Below, one piece after another: positions 8,975 to 17,517 of a stretch of DNA of 64,000 bases. The notes under the pieces are model-generated. The model did no database searches. It was given only the letters and a program-made list of their open reading frames with translations, and was not told the origin of the DNA. Location of the stretch: positions 310,001 to 374,000 of the forward strand of contig NZ_CABPSK010000001.1 of NCBI RefSeq assembly GCF_902459645.1. The letters are read 5' to 3'. The stretch's first letter is position 1. Each line of letters opens with the position of its first letter. Position numbers and translations under genes: made by a program. The stretch is from Pandoraea pneumonica (GTDB lineage: Bacteria; Pseudomonadota; Gammaproteobacteria; Burkholderiales; Burkholderiaceae).

Positions 8975-9976
8975 ATGGATCTCGACAAATTTCTTGCGCA
9001 GGTCACATCGGACGGAGCGATCCCGGGCGTCTCGTTAGCGACCTTGCGCGCAGGCGAGCGGCACATCGAGTGCTATGCAGGCATTCGGGGTGCTCACGAC
9101 GGCGCGCCCGTCGATGCGCAGACGGTGTTCGAAGCTGCCTCGCTCACCAAGCCGCTCGTTGCCTACATTGCCTTGCAACTGGTCGACGAAGGGCGGTTGG
9201 ATTTGCATCGCCCCCTCGTCGATATCTGCGGCGAATACGTCCCGGAAGATCCACGCTCGCACCGCATCACGGCGTTCCACGTCCTCACCCACACCAGCGG
9301 TTTACCGAACATCGTTCGTAGCGACGCACCGCTTCGTACCTACTTCACGCCCGGCGAGCGCTTCAGCTATGGCAGCAGCGCGTTCGCATGGCTTCAACGG
9401 GCGATGGAGGCGGTGAGTGGCGCATCGCTGGAAACGCTCGCGCGCCGCCGCGTGTTTGAGCCTCTCGGCATGCTTCGCTCAAGCCTGCATTGGCAAGATC
9501 GCTTTGCCGACAATCACGCGCAGGGGCATGAGTTGGACGGCACGCCTGCATTGAAACGTCGATTGACCGAGGCGCAGGCCTCGTGGTCGCTGCTCACGAC
9601 GGCGTCCGACTACATCGCGTTCGTTCAGGCGGCGCTCGCTGGCCGAGGGTTGTCCGACACGAGTCACATGGCCTGGTTTGTGCCGAGGGTCAACACGCGA
9701 CAGGTCGAAGTCGAGGATTTGCGCGGTGAATTCCCCATCGATCCGGCGGTCGGCTGGGGATTGGGCTGGGGCATCGAGATCGAGCAGGGATGCGGCTTTC
9801 ACTGGGGGAACAGCCCGGGGTTTCGCGCGGTCGTGTTGGCCAATCGCGAGACGCAAGATGCCGTTGTCTGGTTCGCGAATGCCGCCCGAGGCTTGCGTCT
9901 CGCGCATACCGTCGTGCCACTGACGGTGCCCGGCGATCATCCGTGCATCAAGTGGCTGAACATCGGACAGTTGTGA
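8975..9976 (+). CDS. serine hydrolase, beta-lactamase/class C esterase family
   Basis: 333 aa protein of the beta-lactamase-related (DUF/PBP-like) family. The active-site motif is SLTK (Ser56, Lys59), the second motif SYGSS carries Tyr132, and HWGNSPG near the C-terminus replaces the KTG box, as in class C-like esterases. No signal peptide is visible, so it is more likely a cytoplasmic esterase or amidase than a periplasmic beta-lactamase. The ATG at 8975 gives the family's usual N-terminus. GTG codons just upstream and a much longer open frame from 8663, which would overlap the acetyltransferase, are less likely. The gap after the acetyltransferase gene is 38 nt, so they may share a transcript. 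Confidence 0.83.
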   Translation: MDLDKFLAQVTSDGAIPGVSLATLRAGERHIECYAGIRGAHDGAPVDAQTVFEAASLTKPLVAYIALQLVDEGRLDLHRPLVDICGEYVPEDPRSHRITAFHVLTHTSGLPNIVRSDAPLRTYFTPGERFSYGSSAFAWLQRAMEAVSGASLETLARRRVFEPLGMLRSSLHWQDRFADNHAQGHELDGTPALKRRLTEAQASWSLLTTASDYIAFVQAALAGRGLSDTSHMAWFVPRVNTRQVEVEDLRGEFPIDPAVGWGLGWGIEIEQGCGFHWGNSPGFRAVVLANRETQDAVVWFANAARGLRLAHTVVPLTVPGDHPCIKWLNIGQL

Positions 9977-10090
9977 TATTCAGCACCTCGAAGCTATCAA
10001 ATCTAAGAGGCTTTCGACGCCGACCCTAAGTTCTGACGTGGCATTGCCGATAACGAGTGGGCGATACAAATGTTCACGGAGACATCGGCA

Positions 10091-10663
10091 ATGCTTCGCT
10101 TCAAACTTGCTTCTGCATTAGCGGCGGCCTTATTGGTGAGCGCCTGCACGTCCACGACCATCGTGCCCCTCGGCAGGGGACTGGTCTTTTACGATCGGAC
10201 GACCTTTGCCGAGACGCTTAAGCGCGACATGCCTGGCGTAACGGGCGAGGTGGTGCAGCAAGGGCGCTGCCAGGTGTATGTCTCGACGCCGGACAACAAC
10301 GTGGGGCTAGATAAGATGTGCGTCTTCGCGCTGACGAAGGACGCTGTCTATCTGGCGTCGTGGAACCCCTTCGCCGCCAAGTACGAAAACCTCATGACGA
10401 TTCCGTTCAAGGGCGTTTCGCAGGTGGCATTCACGTCGTTTGGCAGTGTTAAACAAGTGCAACTGACCGAGGACAAGCGTCTCGTCGGCATTGCCATGGT
10501 GAACGACGATGCCACCGGGATCGAGCCTGATGGCGCGGCAAAAGCCTTCGAGTTCATCAAGACGGCGGGCGTACCGGAAGGGAAGTCCATTCGCGGCGTC
10601 ATTTTCTCGGCTTCGGCGATCTCGTACTACACGCCCACGCAAATCTACACACAAAAGAAATGA
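10091..10663 (+). CDS. predicted lipoprotein of unknown function
   Basis: 190 aa. It starts with a classic lipoprotein signal (MLRFKLASALAAALLVSAC, lipobox VSAC) and should be membrane-anchored in the periplasm. I chose the ATG at 10091 over one at 10070 because a GGAGA lies about 10 nt before it and because it gives a normal signal peptide. The body is a compact alpha/beta sequence with no motif I recognise. Its stop overlaps the next gene in ATGA, and that gene is also a lipoprotein, so the two probably form a pair. Function unknown. Confidence 0.78.
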   Translation: MLRFKLASALAAALLVSACTSTTIVPLGRGLVFYDRTTFAETLKRDMPGVTGEVVQQGRCQVYVSTPDNNVGLDKMCVFALTKDAVYLASWNPFAAKYENLMTIPFKGVSQVAFTSFGSVKQVQLTEDKRLVGIAMVNDDATGIEPDGAAKAFEFIKTAGVPEGKSIRGVIFSASAISYYTPTQIYTQKK

Positions 10664-11235
10664 GACAACACAAACACATCGCGCTGGCGGCAGTCTGTGC
10701 ACTGGCATTGACGATCACGGGCTGCGCCAATGTCCCGTCGTCGCCCGAGACGCTGGCCGGGCTGTCGGGATCGTACGAAGTGGTGGATCAGGCGGCACCC
10801 AAAGCGCTTGAACTCACGCAGATCGACGTGCGCTTCGTGCGTGACAAAAGCGGTATTGCCTTCGCGAACGTTCGATTGACGAACGGTAACTATTGGCAAG
10901 ACTTCACGTATCTGAATTGCGGATATCCCGGTGATCGGATCGCCAACAGCTTTGCCCAGAGCGACAAGCCGGGCGCCAGCGAAGTCATTCGCTGTCAGGT
11001 GCCGCAGCCGCGTGGGCCGGTGATGTTTATCGTCAGAAGCCTCGATGGACACCCGCTCAGCTTCGGGCGCGGTGGCGGCCTGATTTCGGCCATTATCAAC
11101 AAGCCGGTGGTGTCGACCACGGGGATGAAGATCGTGCTCAACTGGGGGCCAGATACCTCTGCGGGCTTTGCTGTGCGCCGCATTCCCGACGCCGTGCCGA
11201 GCCCGTTCGGGGACGTGCTGCCGACGGCTGAGTGA
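10660..11235 (+). CDS. predicted lipoprotein of unknown function (paired with preceding gene)
   Basis: 191 aa. The signal sequence has a TITGC lipobox at about residues 18-22 followed by a beta-rich domain. Two Cys residues in the body (LNCGYPG and VIRCQVP) might form a disulfide in the periplasm. The start codon overlaps the stop of the preceding lipoprotein gene by 4 nt, which indicates translational coupling. I do not recognise the family. The gene ends 24 nt from the stop of a convergent gene. Confidence 0.78.
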   Translation: MRQHKHIALAAVCALALTITGCANVPSSPETLAGLSGSYEVVDQAAPKALELTQIDVRFVRDKSGIAFANVRLTNGNYWQDFTYLNCGYPGDRIANSFAQSDKPGASEVIRCQVPQPRGPVMFIVRSLDGHPLSFGRGGGLISAIINKPVVSTTGMKIVLNWGPDTSAGFAVRRIPDAVPSPFGDVLPTAE

Positions 11236-11259
11236 GAGGGCGGGCGGCGCTATCAGCGG

Positions 11260-11994
11260 TCAACTGCCGGAGAGCGCTTTCGGCACGTGGTACTGCGCGC
11301 CGTCGTACTCAAGCGTGACGTTGGCGCTTTTCGACGTGCTCTCTTTGCTCGCGCAGTCGTTGCGCGAGGGCTTGTTCGTCGTGGTGACGGTCTTCTCGCT
11401 GACGATCAACTTAGCGTAACCGACTTTCCCTTCCGGGCCGACGGAGACAGCGCGCGACGTGTCGGAGAAGCTGCCCGCGCAGTTGCCATCCCACTCGCCG
11501 CCGCCTTGCTGCGTGGACAGATTGTTGACGACCTTGCGCAGCTTCGCGCCATCGACAACATACAAGCTCAGCGTGGTCTGCGAATACGGATTCACGCGCG
11601 ACGACCCTTCATAGGTCGCGCGAACACCGAAGGCGAGCACCTGCGGCGTGAGACGCCAAGGGGCTGTGTCGAGCGAGAGGCTGCGCAGTTGCACGGCATC
11701 CGACGTGATCGCCGAGCGCTCGAAACTGTGCGCAATGATCTTGCCCGTCTGGCTATCGGCTACCAGCACTTCCACGTCATAAACCTTGTCGTCATCTGTG
11801 CTGCCCTTTTGCGGCAGCGGCAGGATAGCTAGCGTTTGCGCGGGGTTCGCAGGCCAAACCTTGCAAGCGGCGACATCGGCATCGACCGTGCGGCCGGGCT
11901 GCAACGTCTGCGCCCATGCCTTGAAGTTGTCTTGGCAATCGGCGTGCGCGAGCAACGGTGCGCAGAGCAGGGCAGAGGCAAGGAGGGTTCGCAT
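11260..11994 (-). CDS. periplasmic protein of unknown function
   Basis: 244 aa with a cleavable Sec signal (MRTLLASALLCAPLLAHA, cleavage after AHA). The mature protein begins DCQDNFKAW and contains four Cys residues, consistent with disulfides in the periplasm. It is rich in beta-strand-like segments (VYDVEVLVADSQTGKIIAH, TTLSLYVVDGAKL). No known domain is visible to me. It is transcribed alone, convergent with the lipoprotein pair and upstream of a LysR gene on the same strand. Confidence 0.75.
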   Translation of the reverse strand: MRTLLASALLCAPLLAHADCQDNFKAWAQTLQPGRTVDADVAACKVWPANPAQTLAILPLPQKGSTDDDKVYDVEVLVADSQTGKIIAHSFERSAITSDAVQLRSLSLDTAPWRLTPQVLAFGVRATYEGSSRVNPYSQTTLSLYVVDGAKLRKVVNNLSTQQGGGEWDGNCAGSFSDTSRAVSVGPEGKVGYAKLIVSEKTVTTTNKPSRNDCASKESTSKSANVTLEYDGAQYHVPKALSGS

Positions 11995-12072
11995 AGGTGT
12001 CGGCAGCCGGACGGTGACGTGAGAAAGGTGGCTAATTCTACTGGCGCCCGCTATCCACGACTACCGCCGCAA

Positions 12073-12930
12073 TCAGCCCCTTACCGCCGCGCGGAAGGCT
12101 GCCGATAGCGCAGCGATGGTTTCGCGGGCAGGGCCATCTTTGATGCGCGTGTGCAATAGCACCGGTAAGCGCGGCAAATCGGGCAACCCGAGGCGCGGGC
12201 CGACATCGATCGCACCGAACGGCAGCATGCGCGGCGCCAGCGCGGCGACGCCCAATCCGGCCATGACGGCCGCCGTGACGGCAGCCACACCACCGCCCAC
12301 GAATATCTCCGTCCAAGGCACACCAGCCGCATCGAGCATCTTGCCAGCCATCACGCGCACACCGCACGGCTCGGCCAGTGTCGCCACCGGCAGTGGCTCG
12401 TCGCTCCGATGCTGCCAACTGGGCGCAGCAAACCAGCCGAATTTCTCTTCCGCGAGCACTTCGCCATCGCTGCGTCCGTCGTGCAGGCGCACGATCACGG
12501 TATCGAATTCGCGGCGGTCAAAGCTCTGAAGCAGATCGCAAGACGAGCCGATGCGTATTTCAATCAACAGCTTCGGGTCTTGCGCGTTCATGCGCGCGAT
12601 CAGGGCGGGTAATTCCGGGCCAGCGACGTGGTCGCTGATACCGATCGTCAGACGCTGACGTGTGCCCGCGACCGACGACAGCGCCCGGTCGTGCACCTTA
12701 AGCAATTCACGCGCATGCTCCAGAAACGCCGCGCCTTGCACGGAAAGCTCAACATACCGGGGCGTGCGCTCGAACAGACGAAAGCCCAGCCGGTCTTCCA
12801 GCCGCTTGAGCTTGAGGCTCACGGCGGCCTGCGTGGTCAGCATCGCTTCGGCGGCCCGCGTGAAACTGCCAAACTCGGCAATCCGCACGAAAGCGTCTAC
12901 GGCATCGAGGTCCAGCGGGCGTCCAATCAT
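12073..12930 (-). CDS. LysR-family transcriptional regulator
   Basis: 285 aa LysR regulator. The N-terminal winged helix (DLDAVDAFVRIAEFGSFTRAAEAM, then TTQAAVSLKLKRLEDRLGFRLF) is standard, followed by the substrate-binding domain. The ATG at 12930 is preferred over a TTG two codons upstream; neither has a clear ribosome binding site. It is divergent from the tautomerase gene at 13023, with 92 bp between, so that gene is its likely target. The ligand is unknown. Confidence 0.88.
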   Translation of the reverse strand: MIGRPLDLDAVDAFVRIAEFGSFTRAAEAMLTTQAAVSLKLKRLEDRLGFRLFERTPRYVELSVQGAAFLEHARELLKVHDRALSSVAGTRQRLTIGISDHVAGPELPALIARMNAQDPKLLIEIRIGSSCDLLQSFDRREFDTVIVRLHDGRSDGEVLAEEKFGWFAAPSWQHRSDEPLPVATLAEPCGVRVMAGKMLDAAGVPWTEIFVGGGVAAVTAAVMAGLGVAALAPRMLPFGAIDVGPRLGLPDLPRLPVLLHTRIKDGPARETIAALSAAFRAAVRG

Positions 12931-12937
12931 ATCCAAT

Positions 12938-12965
12938 GCTTATCAATGAAATAATTGGCGATAGC
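12938..12965. promoter_or_regulatory. candidate LysR operator (interrupted dyad)
   Basis: An interrupted inverted repeat, GCTTATC on the left and GATAGC on the right with AT-rich sequence between, lies in the 92-bp divergent interval between the LysR gene and the tautomerase gene. It fits the T-N11-A style of LysR sites. Position is the main support. Confidence 0.35.
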
Positions 12966-13022
12966 ATATCAAAATAGATAATCTGACGTTGTTCCCACCG
13001 CTCATTTCACAGGAGCCAAGAC

Positions 13023-13403
13023 ATGCCACTCGTCAGCATTTCCCTTCGTGCAGGAAAGCCGGAAGCGTACCGTCAGGCTATTTTCGACAGCGTTTATCAG
13101 GCCATGCGCGAAACGTTTAACGTGCCCGAGAACGATCAGTTCATGACCATCAGGGAACATGACGCCGCCAACTTCCGGTACGACCCGACCTATCAGGGCG
13201 TTTCGCGTAGCGACGACGTGATGTTTATTCAGATCACCGCCAACAACACGCGAACGCTGGAGCAAAAGAAGGCGTTTTACCGACGCTTGGTCGATTTGCT
13301 AGGCGAGCGCCCCGGTGTGCGGCCCGACGATGTGTTTATCAGTCTTGTCGAGGTCGCGAAGGAAAACTGGTCGTTCGGTCACGGACTCGCGCAATACGCG
13401 TGA
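13023..13403 (+). CDS. tautomerase-superfamily protein (MSAD-like)
   Basis: 126 aa tautomerase-fold protein. The start MPLVSISL leaves Pro1 as the catalytic N-terminal base after Met removal. The spacing of FNVPENDQFMTI in the middle and NWSFGHGLAQY near the end resembles malonate semialdehyde decarboxylase and related cis-CaaD/MSAD proteins. One Arg in the NNTRTL segment could match a catalytic Arg of MSAD, but the RPR pair seen there is not fully kept, so the reaction is uncertain. AGGAG lies about 9 nt before the ATG. The divergent LysR gene probably controls it. Confidence 0.85.
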   Translation: MPLVSISLRAGKPEAYRQAIFDSVYQAMRETFNVPENDQFMTIREHDAANFRYDPTYQGVSRSDDVMFIQITANNTRTLEQKKAFYRRLVDLLGERPGVRPDDVFISLVEVAKENWSFGHGLAQYA

Positions 13404-13433
13404 TGCCCGCAGGCCGTGCGCAGGTGAGGGCGC

Positions 13434-14060
13434 TTATAGTGCCTGAAGCCAGTCGTGCCCCGGATGCAGTGTCTCTAGCCATTGCCGCAGATCGTCTCTC
13501 TCGGACGGCAGCAGTTTAGGTAATGCAAGACGGAAATCGCGTTCGTCTTTCTCGCGGCGGTGCTTAGCTTTGAAAAGCAGCACCGCCGCTGGGCACAGAT
13601 AGGGCACGCCGTCACCGGTGTGCCGAACCATCTCGGCGCGATGACGCCGCAGTGACGGCGCGCGCTTATACACCCACGTGTCTCGCGTGCCCTGCGTCTC
13701 GACCATCATGTCGACACGCCAGCAACGCTCAGCCAAATCCCCGCCCCATAACTGTGTGATGTCTGCCGCCGGAGGCTCCGACGCAGGCAGGTGCTCGACC
13801 ACGCCATCGCGTACGGTGAAGAACACCAGCTCCGCCAGCGCTTCCCGGAAGTAACTCACGTCCTCGGGCAGCACGGAAAACTCCAGATCCTCATGCTCAC
13901 GCGTCTGCGTTCCGTGCCACAGATCCAGCGCCCATCCCCCCACGACATACCAGTCAGCCGACGTCTCGCCCAATCGCTGCGCGAGATCGTTGGGTGTCCA
14001 TGCGTTCCAGGCGTCGTCGGGGAAGGGGGCAATCGGGGCAATTGGGGGAACAGGGAGCAT
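13434..14060 (-). CDS. nucleotidyltransferase of the aminoglycoside 2''-adenylyltransferase type
   Basis: 208 aa from an ATG at 14060. The motif WYVVGGWALDLWHG followed by TREHEDLEF matches the GGWA...R.H.D pattern of the ANT(2'')-like nucleotidyltransferase family (PF10706-type). The metal-binding pair reads D-x-E (DLE) rather than the usual D-x-D. A CPAAVLLFKAKHRREKD segment in the C-terminal half, with Lys residues, is also typical of the family. The open frame continues upstream to 14912, but that part is antisense to the cytochrome and porin genes and is rejected. The N-terminus is a short Pro/Ile/Ala repeat. The start lacks a strong ribosome binding site. Activity on an antibiotic is not implied. 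Confidence 0.75.
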   Translation of the reverse strand: MLPVPPIAPIAPFPDDAWNAWTPNDLAQRLGETSADWYVVGGWALDLWHGTQTREHEDLEFSVLPEDVSYFREALAELVFFTVRDGVVEHLPASEPPAADITQLWGGDLAERCWRVDMMVETQGTRDTWVYKRAPSLRRHRAEMVRHTGDGVPYLCPAAVLLFKAKHRREKDERDFRLALPKLLPSERDDLRQWLETLHPGHDWLQAL

Positions 14061-14273
14061 CGCGTGGTCGGCAGAAATGGCGGATCCCGCATCTTGCCCG
14101 AGATCCCGGAAAACGGAACCCCTGGCTATAACCAATCGATGATGTGCATCCCGAAAGAGTGATATGTATTTTATTTTTTTACAATGTATTCTTTTGTAAC
14201 GATACGTATACATAAAAAAGTCACAATTCAGCGGTTCCGCTGTTGGGGGATCGCATTTTTTGAGGGGTTCACC
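14061..14273. promoter_or_regulatory. AT-rich divergent promoter region upstream of cytochrome c gene
   Basis: The 213 bp between the nucleotidyltransferase and the cytochrome c gene contain a strongly AT-rich tract at about 14160-14225, unlike its GC-rich surroundings. It includes T-runs and GTATACAT-like words that could serve as -35/-10 elements for the cytochrome-porin-sulfatase genes. No precise promoter can be fixed. Confidence 0.4.
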
Positions 14274-14600
14274 ATGAAATTCCGCGCTGTCTTCAGCGTT
14301 GCACTCACGCTGAGCGCGTCCGGCATGTTCGGCGTGCTGACGAATACGGCAACCGCTGCGCCTTCGGCCAGCGAACAGTCCTGCCGCGCTTGCCACGACA
14401 TGAACGACAAGAAGGTGGGCCCCGCGTTTCGCGCGATTGCGGCGTCGTATCGCGACGATCCGGCGGCGCTGGCGAAGATCAAGAAAAGCATTCTCGAAGG
14501 CAGCCAAGGCAAGTGGGGTTCGATCCCGATGCCGCCGAATGCGCTCGCCGAAGGTGAGGCCGATCGTTTTGCCGCTTGGGTCATGAGCCTCAACAAGTAG
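14274..14600 (+). CDS. class I cytochrome c (c-551/c5-like), periplasmic
   Basis: 108 aa with a Sec signal (MKFRAVFSVALTLSASGMFG, then a cleavage region near TATAA). The heme motif is CRACH (Cys37, Cys40, His41) and the sixth ligand is probably Met86 in IPMPPN. The length and the KVGPAFRAIA segment are typical of cytochrome c-551-like electron carriers. It is followed after 153 nt by the porin and sulfatase genes on the same strand without an evident terminator. Whether it belongs functionally with the sulfatase locus is open. Confidence 0.9.
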   Translation: MKFRAVFSVALTLSASGMFGVLTNTATAAPSASEQSCRACHDMNDKKVGPAFRAIAASYRDDPAALAKIKKSILEGSQGKWGSIPMPPNALAEGEADRFAAWVMSLNK

Positions 14601-14753
14601 TCCTCGCGGGCACGCTACCCCGCGTCGCCCCAGCGGTATCCCACACGAACGAACACCGCTCCGGTCCCCGCACACACGTTGCCGGGCCACCGGACCGCCG
14701 TGCCCTGACGCTGCCCGCAACACCCACAAGGCGGCGCTCGCACAGGAGGAGAC

Positions 14754-15782
14754 ATGTACAAGAAGGCTTGCACTGCGCTGGTTCTCGCGCATTGTTCCGG
14801 CGCGTCTTTCGCGCAAACCGGACCCACGCTGTCCGGTGTTGTCGATAGCTACTTCGAAACCATCCGCGCCCAAAACCAAACCACGCCCCGCATGCAAAGC
14901 GGTGGTCTGCAAACATCGCGCTTCGTCTTTCGCGATGTCGAGAAAATTACCGACACGCTCGAAGCGCAGGCGGTACTCGAATGGCGTTTTCGCGTGAACA
15001 ACGGTACTCAGCCGGTGCCGCCTGCGCGTGACACTTACGTGGCGCTTAAGGGGGATTTCGGTCGGCTGTTGCTCGGTCGCATGCGGGTGACGTCGGCGAC
15101 CACTTACGGCCGGATCGACCCCACGTACACCGGTAATTACAGCGTCATCACTAACGTCATCGCCTCGTACGAGCGCTGGCTCGAGAACAACACCGTCAAG
15201 TACGAAACGCCGAAATGGAACGGCTTTCAGGTGATCTCCTCACTGTCGCTGGGCAAGCAGGGCGAAAACCTTCAGACCGGCGAGCGGAAAACCAGCGGGC
15301 AGGGCACCAGTACCGGGCTGCGTTATTCGACGGGGCCATGGTTCGCATCGCTGGTCTACGACAACTTCAATAACGCCAAGCCCGGCGAAAGCATGCAGGA
15401 CGTGTGGCTCGTCGGCGAATACTGGATTCACGGGCATTACAAGATCACCGCGGCCGTGCACCGTTACTCAGGCATCTACACGACAGGCAAGCCGTCGCAG
15501 CAGGGCTTCGACTGGCAACTTGGCGGGCGCTACCAATTCACCGCCACCGACGAGCTCGTGGTGTCGCTGGTCAATCGCAACGAGAGCGGCGGCTCGAACG
15601 GCGACGCGACCGGGCTGTATGTCGGTATCGAACACAGCCTGTCGAAGCGCACGCGACTCTATGCAAGCTATGCGCGCATCAACAATCGCGGCAACAGCCG
15701 GTACGCGCTGGCATTCGATATGACACCGCTGCCCGGCGAGAACACGAGCGCCGTGGCGTTGGGCATCAGTCATGCCTTCTGA
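14754..15782 (+). CDS. outer-membrane porin (Gram-negative porin, Omp32-like family)
   Basis: 342 aa trimeric-porin family protein. The signal peptide ends near SFAQT and the mature start TLSGVVDSYFET is typical of betaproteobacterial general porins. It contains the RTR-like segment SRFVFRDVEKI, the long alternating beta-strands and the loop-3 type motif YGRIDPTYTGNYS, and it ends in Phe (SHAF) as needed for assembly by the BAM complex. GGAGGAG precedes the ATG. The sulfatase gene begins 13 nt after its stop, so the porin may admit sulfate esters. That specificity is inference from position. Confidence 0.9.
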   Translation: MYKKACTALVLAHCSGASFAQTGPTLSGVVDSYFETIRAQNQTTPRMQSGGLQTSRFVFRDVEKITDTLEAQAVLEWRFRVNNGTQPVPPARDTYVALKGDFGRLLLGRMRVTSATTYGRIDPTYTGNYSVITNVIASYERWLENNTVKYETPKWNGFQVISSLSLGKQGENLQTGERKTSGQGTSTGLRYSTGPWFASLVYDNFNNAKPGESMQDVWLVGEYWIHGHYKITAAVHRYSGIYTTGKPSQQGFDWQLGGRYQFTATDELVVSLVNRNESGGSNGDATGLYVGIEHSLSKRTRLYASYARINNRGNSRYALAFDMTPLPGENTSAVALGISHAF

Positions 15783-15795
15783 GGGGAGCCTGAGG

Positions 15796-17517
15796 ATGAA
15801 CGATTCAATGATCCGGTGCGGTCGGACGATGCGCACGGCGGTGCCTGCCACGCTTAGGGCGATCAAAGCGCTTAAGGTGTTGCCGTATGCTGTCGCAGCC
15901 TGCCTGAGCGCGAGTGCATGGGCCGCTCCGGCGCAGCGCCCGAATATCTTGATGATTCTCGCCGACGACCTCGGGTATTCCGACGTCGGTGCATTCGGTG
16001 GAGAAATCCGCACGCCGAATCTCGATGCGCTCATCGCGTCGGGCCGGATTCTGACGAACTTCCACGTCGCGCCCAGTTGCTCGCCCACACGCGCCATGTT
16101 GCTCTCGGGGGCCGATCACCATTTGTCCGGACTGGGCACGATGGCCGAGACGTTGCAGATTTATCAGGTCGGACAGCCCGGATACGAGGGCTATCTCAAC
16201 GAACGCTCGCTCTCGATTGCCAGCTTGTTGCGCGATGGCGGTTATCACACGTATATGGTTGGGAAATGGCACCTCGGGCTCACGCCGGGCCAAAGTCCGC
16301 AGGCGCGTGGCTTTGAATCGTCGTTCGTCCTGTTGCAAGGCGGCGCAGCGCATTTCGGGCCGACGCCAGGCAAGATCACTTCGGCGGATCGTGCGTCGTA
16401 TCGCGAGAATGGTTCTATCGTGCGGCTGCCCGAGAATTTCTATTCGAGCACCGGCTACACCGACAAGCTGATTAATTACATCGAGCGCAATCGCGCTGAC
16501 GGCAAACCGTTTTTTGCCTACGCCGCCTACACCGCGCCGCATTGGCCGCTGCAAGCGCCGGACGACACCATCGATCACTATCGTGGCCGTTATGACGCCG
16601 GGTACGACGTCATCCGCAACGAGCGCCTGGCGCGGCAGAAAGCCTTGGGCATCGTGCCGCGCGATTTCAAACCGGCCGCGCAATTGCCGGTGTCACCGGC
16701 GAACCCTGCGTGGGAGCAATTGACGCCTGATCAGCGCAAAGTCGAAGCCCGGAAGATGGAGGTGTACGCCGCGATGGTCGAGAGTCTCGATGCCAATATC
16801 GGGCGGCTCATCGACTATCTGAAAGCCTCTGGTCAATACGACAACACCTTTGTGTTTTTTGCATCGGATAACGGCCCGTCGGGAGAGCGCGTGGATGTGT
16901 TTTATCCGGACGGTCCCGATAACGACAACAGTTACGCGAATCTGGGCCGCCGACGCTCGAACATTGCGTTGGGCACGCGTTGGGCCGAAGTCAGTGCGAC
17001 GCCGTTCCGGTTGTTCAAGGGGTATCCGGCGGAAGGGGGCGTGAGCGTGCCCGCGATCGTGCGGATGCCAAGGCAGCGGGACGCGCAGGGGCAGGCCTCG
17101 CAACTGACGTCGGTACTCGATCTTGCGCCGACGTTCCTTCAGTTGGCAGGCGTCGCAAACCCCGGCAGCCGCTATCGCGGCGAGGCGGTCAATCCGATGA
17201 CCGGCACGTCGTTACTGCCGTTGCTGACCGGCACCAAAGCCACGCATTTGCCCGACGATGCGCTGGTCGGCGAGGAGTTTGCCGGTAACCGGTACATCCG
17301 CGATAACCGCTGGAAATTGTTGTCGGTTCAGCTCAAGCAAGGGCCGCATCCCGTGTCTGGACCGCCTGATTGGAAGCTCTACGACATGTCGGCGGATCGT
17401 GGCGAGACGAGCGACGTCAGCGCCGAACATCCCGATGTCGTGACCCGCCTGAAGCAGGGATGGCGCGAGTACATGACGCGCGTCGGCGTGGTGCTTGCGC
17501 CGGGGTTGTCGGAGTGA
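15796..17517 (+). CDS. exported arylsulfatase (AtsA-like, formylglycine-dependent)
   Basis: 573 aa sulfatase that hydrolyses sulfate esters. The signature CSPTR holds Cys95, the residue to be oxidised to formylglycine. Asp57-Asp58 (ADDLGYSD) are metal ligands, and the adjoining GADHHLSGLGTMAE closely resembles Pseudomonas AtsA. The central VGKWHLG and FFASDNGPSGE segments supply further active-site Lys/His/Asp/Asn residues. Unlike cytosolic AtsA, it has an N-terminal signal peptide with a positive region and a hydrophobic core ending near AWA, so it should be periplasmic. I chose the ATG at 15796, with GAGG-type sequences just upstream; an in-frame ATG at 15772 overlaps the porin. Its maturation enzyme follows in a GTGA overlap. 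Confidence 0.9.
   Translation: MNDSMIRCGRTMRTAVPATLRAIKALKVLPYAVAACLSASAWAAPAQRPNILMILADDLGYSDVGAFGGEIRTPNLDALIASGRILTNFHVAPSCSPTRAMLLSGADHHLSGLGTMAETLQIYQVGQPGYEGYLNERSLSIASLLRDGGYHTYMVGKWHLGLTPGQSPQARGFESSFVLLQGGAAHFGPTPGKITSADRASYRENGSIVRLPENFYSSTGYTDKLINYIERNRADGKPFFAYAAYTAPHWPLQAPDDTIDHYRGRYDAGYDVIRNERLARQKALGIVPRDFKPAAQLPVSPANPAWEQLTPDQRKVEARKMEVYAAMVESLDANIGRLIDYLKASGQYDNTFVFFASDNGPSGERVDVFYPDGPDNDNSYANLGRRRSNIALGTRWAEVSATPFRLFKGYPAEGGVSVPAIVRMPRQRDAQGQASQLTSVLDLAPTFLQLAGVANPGSRYRGEAVNPMTGTSLLPLLTGTKATHLPDDALVGEEFAGNRYIRDNRWKLLSVQLKQGPHPVSGPPDWKLYDMSADRGETSDVSAEHPDVVTRLKQGWREYMTRVGVVLAPGLSE

Noticed and set aside
8975-9976. The SLTK hydrolase as a true periplasmic beta-lactamase
   Set aside because: No signal peptide and an HxG rather than KTG box; it fits the esterase/amidase branch better.
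14156-14240. AT-rich tract as a mobile-element or attachment site
   Set aside because: No integrase, direct repeats or tRNA nearby; it fits a promoter region.
14061-14912. Upstream extension of the nucleotidyltransferase frame
   Set aside because: It would run antisense through the cytochrome c and into the porin gene and has no homology. The ATG at 14060 gives the family N-terminus.
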